NCBI GenBank assembly: GCA_036937835.1
Contig: CM072864.1
Coordinates: 21,846,001 to 21,910,000 of the forward strand
Length of the DNA: 64,000 bases
From: Pampus argenteus
Taxonomy: Eukaryota > Chordata > Actinopteri > Scombriformes > Stromateidae
Reading direction: 5' to 3'
Part shown: one piece after another, positions 57,758 to 64,000 of the stretch
Layout of the letters: every line of letters starts with the position of its first letter
How positions within the stretch are numbered: the stretch's first letter is position 1
The notes under the pieces: model-generated
Seen by the model: the letters and a program-made list of their open reading frames with translations, nothing else
Told to the model about the DNA's origin: nothing
Databases searched by the model: none
Position numbers and translations under genes: made by a program

Positions 57758-58905
57758 TCCGGTGTGCTCCCCTGTAGAGAGACAATGTGGAGACGGACAT
57801 AAATAGACTCAACAATGCTTTTGCCCGACAGGCTCCGATTCATGACAGACAACACAAAAGATGTACGTACACGTGTAAGTAAGATGTAAGTTCCCAGAAA
57901 CAAGTAAAAAGTCAATAACTATATGCTTATAGGGGGCTAGAGGCATGGTAAATGATGGAAATGCAGTTCTGTCTATATTACATTGCTGTCAGTCATCTCA
58001 GGCTCAGGCTCTGTCAGGCTCCGATTCATGACACACAACACAAAAGATGTACGTTCACATGTAAGTAAGATGTAAGTTCCCAGAAACAAGTAAAGAGTCA
58101 ATATCTATAAGCTTATAGGGGGCTAGAGGCATGGTAAATGATGGAAATGCAGTTCTGTCTATGTTTCATTGCTTTCAGTCATCTCATATGGGACTCGAAC
58201 CCACTTCAGTTAAAATATCATTGGGTAAATATGGTCGACAGGTGATGTTTGTGCGGATGTTCGCTGCCATGGGATGACCTGTGTGGAGAGAATGTTTTTG
58301 GAGCTTGACCCACGAGGACTGTAGTTTGTAATATGTATGTTGTAGGGGGCTAGAGCAATGGTAAGTGATGGAAATGCAGTTCAGTCTATATTTCATTGCA
58401 GTGATTCTTCTCATATGGGACTCGAACCCACTTCAGTTAAAATAGAATTTCATTTCATTTTGAGTGCCATGGGGTGATTACAACAGCAATGCATGTGTCC
58501 GGCAGGCTCCGATTCATGACAGACAACAGAAAAAATGTAAGTAACAGTTCACAGAAACAAGCAAAAAGTCATTATCTATATGCTTCAAGGGGGCTAGAGC
58601 CATTCTAAATGATGGAAATGCAGGTTTGTCTATATTTCATTGCAGTGAATCATCTCATATGGGACTCGAACCCACTTCAGTTAAAATATCATTGGGTGTC
58701 TTTGTTACTGGACATATTCACACCTGTACTCTGTAAATATGGTCGACAGGTGATGTTTGTGTGGCGAGAATGCTTTTGGAGCTTGACCCACGAGGACTGT
58801 AGTTTGTAATGTCTGTCTTGCAACTGTAGTGAAGCTTCATTGCTGCATAACGTATTTAATAATTGGCATATAATTATGGCCAACCAGCTACCAGTTAAAC
58901 AGTGC

Positions 58906-58977
58906 TAGCAGAGGATGGTTTCGATCCATTGACCTCTGGGTTATGGGCCCAGCACGCTTCCACTGCGCCACTCTGCT
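58906..58977 (-). tRNA. tRNA-iMet (CAT), two-base variant
   Basis: Same D-loop change as 52636 plus G49 to A, which breaks the first T-stem pair (with C65). Function is doubtful. Confidence 0.75.
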
Positions 58978-58983
58978 TTAAAC

Positions 58984-59048
58984 CACCCCAGATGGGACTC
59001 GAACCCACAATCCCTGGCTTAGGAGGCCAGTGCCTTATCCACTGGGGC
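58984..59048 (-). pseudogene. tRNA-Arg pseudogene, type B
   Basis: Next to the two-base iMet variant. Confidence 0.85.
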
Positions 59049-60196
59049 TCCGGTGTGCTCCCCTGTAGAGAGAAAATGTGGAGACGGACATAAATAGACT
59101 CAACAATGCTTTTGCCCGACAGGCTCCGATTCATGACAGACAACACAAAAGATGTACGTACACGTGTAAGTAAGATGTAAGTTCCCAGAAACAAGTAAAA
59201 AGCCAATAACTATATGCTTATAGGGGGCTAGAGGCATGGTAAATGATGGAAATGCAGTTCTGTCTATATTACATTGCTGTCAGTCATCTCAGGCTCAGGC
59301 TCTGTCAGGCTCCGATTCATGACACACAACACAAAAGATGTACGTTCACATGTAAGTAAGATGTAAGTTCCCAGAAACAAGTAAAGAGTCAATATCTATA
59401 AGCTTATAGGGGGCTAGAGGCATGGTAAATGATGGAAATGCAGTTCTGTCTATGTTTCATTGCTTTCAGTCATCTCATATGGGACTCGAACCCACTTCAG
59501 TTAAAATATCATTGGGTAAATATGGTCGACAGGTGATGTTTGTGCGGATGTTCGCTGCCATGGGATGACCTGTGTGGAGAGAATGTTTTTGGAGCTTGAC
59601 CCACGAGGACTGTAGTTTGTAATATGTATGTTGTAGGGGGCTAGAGCAATGGTAAGTGATGGAAATGCAGTTCAGTCTATATTTCATTGCAGTGATTCTT
59701 CTCATATGGGACTCGAACCCACTTCAGTTAAAATAGAATTTCATTTCATTATGAGTGCCATGGGGTGATTACAACAGCAATGCATGTGTCCGGCAGGCTC
59801 CGATTCATGACAGACAACAGAAAAAATGTAAGTAACAGTTCACAGAAACAAGCAAAAAGTCATTATCTATATGCTTCAAGGGGGCTAGAGCCATTCTAAA
59901 TGATGGAAATGCAGTTCTGTCTATATTTCATTGCAGTGAATCATCTCATATGGGACTCGAACCCACTTCAGTTAAAATATCATTGGGTGTCTTTGTAACT
60001 GGACATATTCACACCTGTACTCTGTAAATATGGTCGACAGGTGATGTTTGTGTGGCGAGAATGCTTTTGGAGCTTGACCCACGAGGACTGTAGTTTGTAA
60101 TGTCTGTCTTGCAACTGTAGTGAAGCTTCATTGCTGCATAGCGTATTTAATAATTGGCATATAGTTATGGCCAACCAGCTACCAGTTAAACCGTGC

Positions 60197-60268
60197 TAGC
60201 AGAGGATGGTTTCGATCCATCGACCTCTGGGTTATGGGCCCAGCACGCTTCCGCTGCGCCACTCTGCT
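60197..60268 (-). tRNA. tRNA-iMet (CAT), canonical
   Basis: Sister of 51073 at an offset of 9124 bp; next copy 618 bp on. Confidence 0.93.
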
Positions 60269-60274
60269 TTAAAC

Positions 60275-60339
60275 CACCCCAGATGGGACTCGAAACCACA
60301 ATCCCTGGCTTAGGAGGCCAGTGCCTTATCCACTGGGGC
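60275..60339 (-). pseudogene. tRNA-Arg pseudogene, type B, T-stem change
   Basis: Same T-stem change as its sister 51151. Confidence 0.84.
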
Positions 60340-60814
60340 TCCGGTGTGCTCCCCTGTAGAGAGACAATGTGGAGACGGACATAAATAGACTCAACAATGC
60401 TTTTGCCCGACAGGCTCCGATTCATGACAGACAACACAAAAGATGTACGTACACGTGTAAGTAAGATGTAAGTTCCCAGAAAAAAAGTAAAAAGTCATTA
60501 TCTATATGCTTCAAGGGGGCTAGAGCCATTCTAAGTGATGGAAATGCAGTTCTGTCTATATTTCATTGCAGTGAATCATCTCATATGAGACTCAAACCCA
60601 CTTCAGTTAAAATATCATTGGGTGTCTTTGTAACTGGACATATTCACACCTGTACTCTGTAAATATGGTCGACAGGTGATGTTTGTGTGGCGAGAAAGCT
60701 TTTGGAGCTTGACCCACGAGGACTGTAGTTTGTAATGTCTGTCTTGCAACTGTAGTGAAGCTTCATTGCTGCATAACGTATTTAATAATTGGCATATAAT
60801 TATGGCCAACCAGC

Positions 60815-60886
60815 TACCAGAGGATGGTTTCGATCCATCGACCTCTGGGTTATGGGCCCAGCACGCTTCCGCTGCGCCACTCTGCT
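60815..60886 (-). tRNA. tRNA-iMet (CAT) with deletion at its 3' end (C71G)
   Basis: A 17-bp deletion, relative to 51708, joins CTACC to AGAGGATGG and removes the normal last bases. By chance the new sequence still supplies T72 and A73, but position 71 becomes G, giving a G2-G71 clash in the acceptor stem. Internal promoter boxes remain. Confidence 0.65.
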
Positions 60887-60892
60887 TTAAAC

Positions 60893-60965
60893 CACCCCAG
60901 ATGGGACTCGAACCCACAATCCCGGGCTTAGGAGGCCAGTGCCTTATCCATTAGGCCACTGGGGC
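60893..60965 (-). tRNA. tRNA-Arg (CCT), full length, A42C
   Basis: Carries the same A42C change as 51786, its sister about 9.1 kb away. Its iMet partner is the one with the altered 3' end, so both members of this pair are damaged. Confidence 0.72.
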
Positions 60966-61069
60966 TCCGGTGTGCTCCCCTGTAGAGAGAGACAATGTGG
61001 AGTCGGACATAAATAGACTCAACAATGCTTTTGCCCGACAGGCTCCGATTCATGACAGACAACACAAAA

Positions 61070-61079
61070 GATGTACAGG
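61070..61079. other. Junction of the same 373-bp spacer deletion
   Basis: Same join, in the unit whose iMet has the altered 3' end. Confidence 0.75.
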
Positions 61080-61742
61080 TGATGTTTGTGCGGATGTTCG
61101 CTGCCATGGGGTGACCTGTGTGGAGAGAATGTTTTTGGAGCTTGACCCACGAGGACTGTAGTTTGTAATATGTATGTTGTAGGGGGCTAGAGCAATGGTA
61201 AGTGATGGAAATGCAGTTCAGTCTATATTTCATTGCAGTGATTCTTCTCATATGGGACTCGAACCCACTTCAGTTAAAATAGAATTTCATTTCATTATGA
61301 GTGCCATGGGGTAATTACAACAGCAATGCATGTGCCCGGCAGGCTCCGATTCATGACAGACAACAGAAAAAATATAAGTAACAGTTCACAGAAACAAGCA
61401 AAAAGTCATTATCTATATGCTTCAAGGGGGCTAGAGCCATTCTAAATGATGGAAATGCAGTTCTGTCTATATTTCATTGCAGTGAATCATCTCATATGGG
61501 ACTCGAACCCACTTCAGTTAAAATATCATTGGGTGTTTTTGTAACTGGACATATTCACACCTGTACTCTGTAAATATGGTCGACAGGTGATGTTTGTGTG
61601 GCGAGAATGCTTTTGGAGCTTGACCCACGAGGACTGTAGTTTGTAATGTTTGTCTTGCAACTGTTGTGAAGCTTCATTGCTGCATAACGTATTTAATAAT
61701 TGGCATATAATTATGGCCAACCAGCTACCAGTTAAACCGTGC

Positions 61743-61814
61743 TAGCAGAGGATGGTTTCGATCCATCGACCTCTGGGTTATGGGCCCAGCACGCTTCCGC
61801 TGCGCCACTCTGCT
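61743..61814 (-). tRNA. tRNA-iMet (CAT), canonical
   Basis: Sister of 52636 (offset 9107) but without its D-loop change. Confidence 0.93.
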
Positions 61815-61820
61815 TTAAAC

Positions 61821-61881
61821 CACTCGAACCCACAATCCCTGGCTTAGGAGGCCAGTGCCTTATCCATTAGGCCACTGGGGC
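61821..61881 (-). pseudogene. tRNA-Arg pseudogene, type A (12-bp deletion)
   Basis: Last type A copy in the window. Confidence 0.85.
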
Positions 61882-63029
61882 TCCGGTGTGCTCCCCTGTA
61901 GAGAGACAATGTGGAGACGGACATAAATAGACTCAACAATGCTTTTGCCCGACAGGCTCCGATTCATGACAGACAACACAAAAGATGTACGTACACGTGT
62001 AAGTAAGATGTAAGTTCACAGAAACAAGTAAAAAGTCAATAACTATATGCTTATAGGGGGCTAGAGGCATGGTAAATGATGGAAATGCAGTTCTGTCTAT
62101 ATTACATTGCTGTCAGTCATCTCAGGCTCAGGCTCTGTCAGGCTCCGATTCATGACACACAACACAAAAGATGTACGTTCACATGTAAGTAAGATGTAAG
62201 TTCCCAGAAACAAGTAAAGAGTCAATATCTATAAGCTTATAGGGGGCTAGAGGCATGGTAAATGATGGAAATGCAGTTCTGTCTATGTTTCATTGCTTTC
62301 AGTCATCTCATATGGGACTCGAACCCACTTCAGTTAAAATATCATTGGGTAAATATGGTCGACAGGTGATGTTTGTGCGGATGTTCGCTGCCATGGGATG
62401 ACCTGTGTGGAAAGAATGTTTTTGGAGCTTGACCCACGAGGACTGTAGTTTGTAATATGTATGTTGTAGGGGGCTAGAGCAATGGTAAGTGATGGAAATG
62501 CAGTTCAGTCTATATTTCATTGCAGTGATTCTTCTCATATGGGACTCGAACCCACTTCAGTTAAAATAGAATTTCATTTCATTATGAGTGCCATGGGGTG
62601 ATTACAACAGCAATGCATGTGTCCGGCAGGCTCCGATTCATGACAGACAACAGAAAAAATGTAAGTAACAGTTCACAGAAACAAGCAAAAAGTCATTATC
62701 TATATGCTTCAAGGGGGCTAGAGCCATTCTAAATGATGGAAATGCAGTTCTGTCTATATTTCATTGCAGTGAATCATCTCATATGGGACTCGAACCCACT
62801 TCAGTTAAAATATCATTGGGTGTCTTTGTAACTGGACATATTCACACCTGTACTCTGTAAATATGGTCGACAGGTGATGTTTGTGTGGCGAGAATGCTTT
62901 TGGAGCTTGACCCACGAGGACTGTAGTTTGTAATGTCTGTCTTGCAACTGTAGTGAAGCTTCATTGCTGCATAACGTATTTAATAATTGGCATATAATTA
63001 TGGCCAACCAGCTACCAGTTAAACAGTGC

Positions 63030-63101
63030 TAGCAGAGGATGGTTTCGATCCATCGACCTCTGGGTTATGGGCCCAGCACGCTTCCGCTGCGCCACTCTGC
63101 T
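63030..63101 (-). tRNA. tRNA-iMet (CAT), canonical
   Basis: Last iMet in the window; the array continues past the edge. Confidence 0.93.
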
Positions 63102-63107
63102 TTAAAC

Positions 63108-63172
63108 CACCCCAGATGGGACTCGAACCCACAATCCCTGGCTTAGGAGGCCAGTGCCTTATCCACTGGGGC
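63108..63172 (-). pseudogene. tRNA-Arg pseudogene, type B
   Basis: Last Arg copy in the window. Confidence 0.85.
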
Positions 63173-64000
63173 TCCGGTGTGCTCCCCTGTAGAGAGACAA
63201 TGTGGAGACGGACATAAATAGACTCAACAATGCTTTTGCCCGACAGGCTCCGATTCATGACAGACAACACAAAAGATGTACGTACACGTGTAAGTAAGAT
63301 GTAAGTTCCCAGAAACAAGTAAAAAGTCATTATCTATATGCTTCAAAGGGGGCTAGAGGCATGGTAAATGATGGAAATGCAGTTCTGTCTATGTTTCATT
63401 GCTTTCAGTCATCTCATATGGGACTCGAACCCACTTCAGTTAAAATATCATTTGGTAAATATGGTCGACAGGTGATGTTTGTGCGGATGTTCGCTGCCAT
63501 GGGATGACCTGTGTGGAGAGAATGTTTTTGGAGCTTGACCCACGAGGACTGTAGTTTGTAATATGTATGTTGTAGGGGGCTAGAGCAATGGTAAGTGATG
63601 GAAATGCAGTTCAGTCTATATTTCATTGCAGTGATTCTTCTCATATGGGACTCGAACCCACTTCAGTTAAAATAGAATTTCATTTCATTATGAGTGCCAT
63701 GGGGTGATTACAACAGCAATGCATGTGTCCGGCAGGCTCCGATTCATGATAGACAACAGAAAAAATGTAAGTAACAGTTCACAGAAACAAGCAAAAAGTC
63801 ATTATCTATATGCTTCAAGGGGGCTAGAGCCATTCTAAATGATGGAAATGCAGTTCTGTCTATATTTCATTGCAGTGAATCATCTCATATGGGACTCGAA
63901 CCCACTTCAGTTAAAATATCATTGGGTGTCTTTGTAACTGGACATATTCACAACTGTACTCTGTAAATATGGTCGACAGGTGATGTTTGTGTGGCGAGAA

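Larger units (their letters stand above)
1..64000. repeat. Tandem tRNA-gene array (tDNA satellite) filling the window
   Basis: The same unit recurs from edge to edge in one orientation. Distances between successive iMet genes are mostly 1291 bp, with 634, 1100, 1287, 1299 and 1591 bp also recurring. The array enters and leaves the window, so its true length is unknown. Everything between tRNA pairs is spacer built from related sub-monomers; I see no other gene in it apart from the LINE copies. Long open frames on both strands recur only because the DNA recurs, and they run antisense through tRNA genes. All copies are same-strand, which fits growth by unequal exchange rather than dispersed retroposition. 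Confidence 0.97.

Noticed and set aside
1..64000. A CRISPR array or bacterial tRNA operon.
   Set aside because: Repeats are hundreds of bases long without spacers of fixed size. The tRNA identity marks, the absence of encoded CCA and the LINE all point to a vertebrate.

Overview
The whole 64 kb window is one tandemly repeated tRNA-gene array, a 'tDNA satellite'. It is broken only by two copies of one 5'-truncated LINE. I see no host protein-coding gene. The organism is a vertebrate, most likely a ray-finned fish. The 72-nt initiator tRNA equals, as I recall it, the vertebrate tRNA-iMet sequence. The LINE looks like a fish CR1/L2-type element, and large tandem tRNA clusters are known in fish (and, in another form, in Xenopus). 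The species cannot be named from this.

Each repeat unit carries, on the minus strand, a tRNA-Arg(CCT) gene followed after only 6 nt by a tRNA-iMet(CAT) gene. About 1.1-1.2 kb of non-coding spacer follows. The spacer is built from four related sub-monomers (186, 227, 244 and 317 bp in the reference unit at 10631-11929). Three of them carry an exact 17-nt copy of the tRNA-Arg T-arm, including a consensus Pol III B box with no A box. I count 54 iMet copies: 40 have the identical canonical sequence and 14 carry substitutions or an altered 3' end. Of the 54 Arg partners only 5 are full length, and 3 of those are unmutated. Thirty-eight have lost the same 8 bp in the D-arm and 11 have lost a different 12 bp in the T-arm/acceptor. 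Unit lengths fit this: 1299 bp ancestral, 1291 bp with the 8-bp loss, 1287 bp with the 12-bp loss. Shorter (634, 1100, 928/920 bp) and longer (1591, 1831 bp) forms come from gain or loss of sub-monomers.

Layout: 1-10.6 kb holds mixed units of about 0.9-1.3 kb with LINE copy 1 (3829-5136). 10.6-13.2 kb holds the intact 1299-bp unit and a 1291-bp unit. 13.2-28.3 kb holds a higher-order repeat whose units follow the order T-Q-V-C, then T-Q-Q-V-C, then T-T-Q-V-C. 26.7-37.3 kb holds 1591-bp units and LINE copy 2 (31122-32429). 37.6-48.5 kb holds re-duplicated blocks from elsewhere in the array. 48.5-64 kb holds a further set with an approximately 9.1 kb higher-order period. Repeated unequal crossing-over and gene conversion explain the pattern. 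Collapse or mis-joining in assembly must be kept in mind.

If expressed, Arg and iMet would probably be made as a dimeric Pol III transcript in intact units. In most units only the downstream iMet retains both internal promoter boxes.
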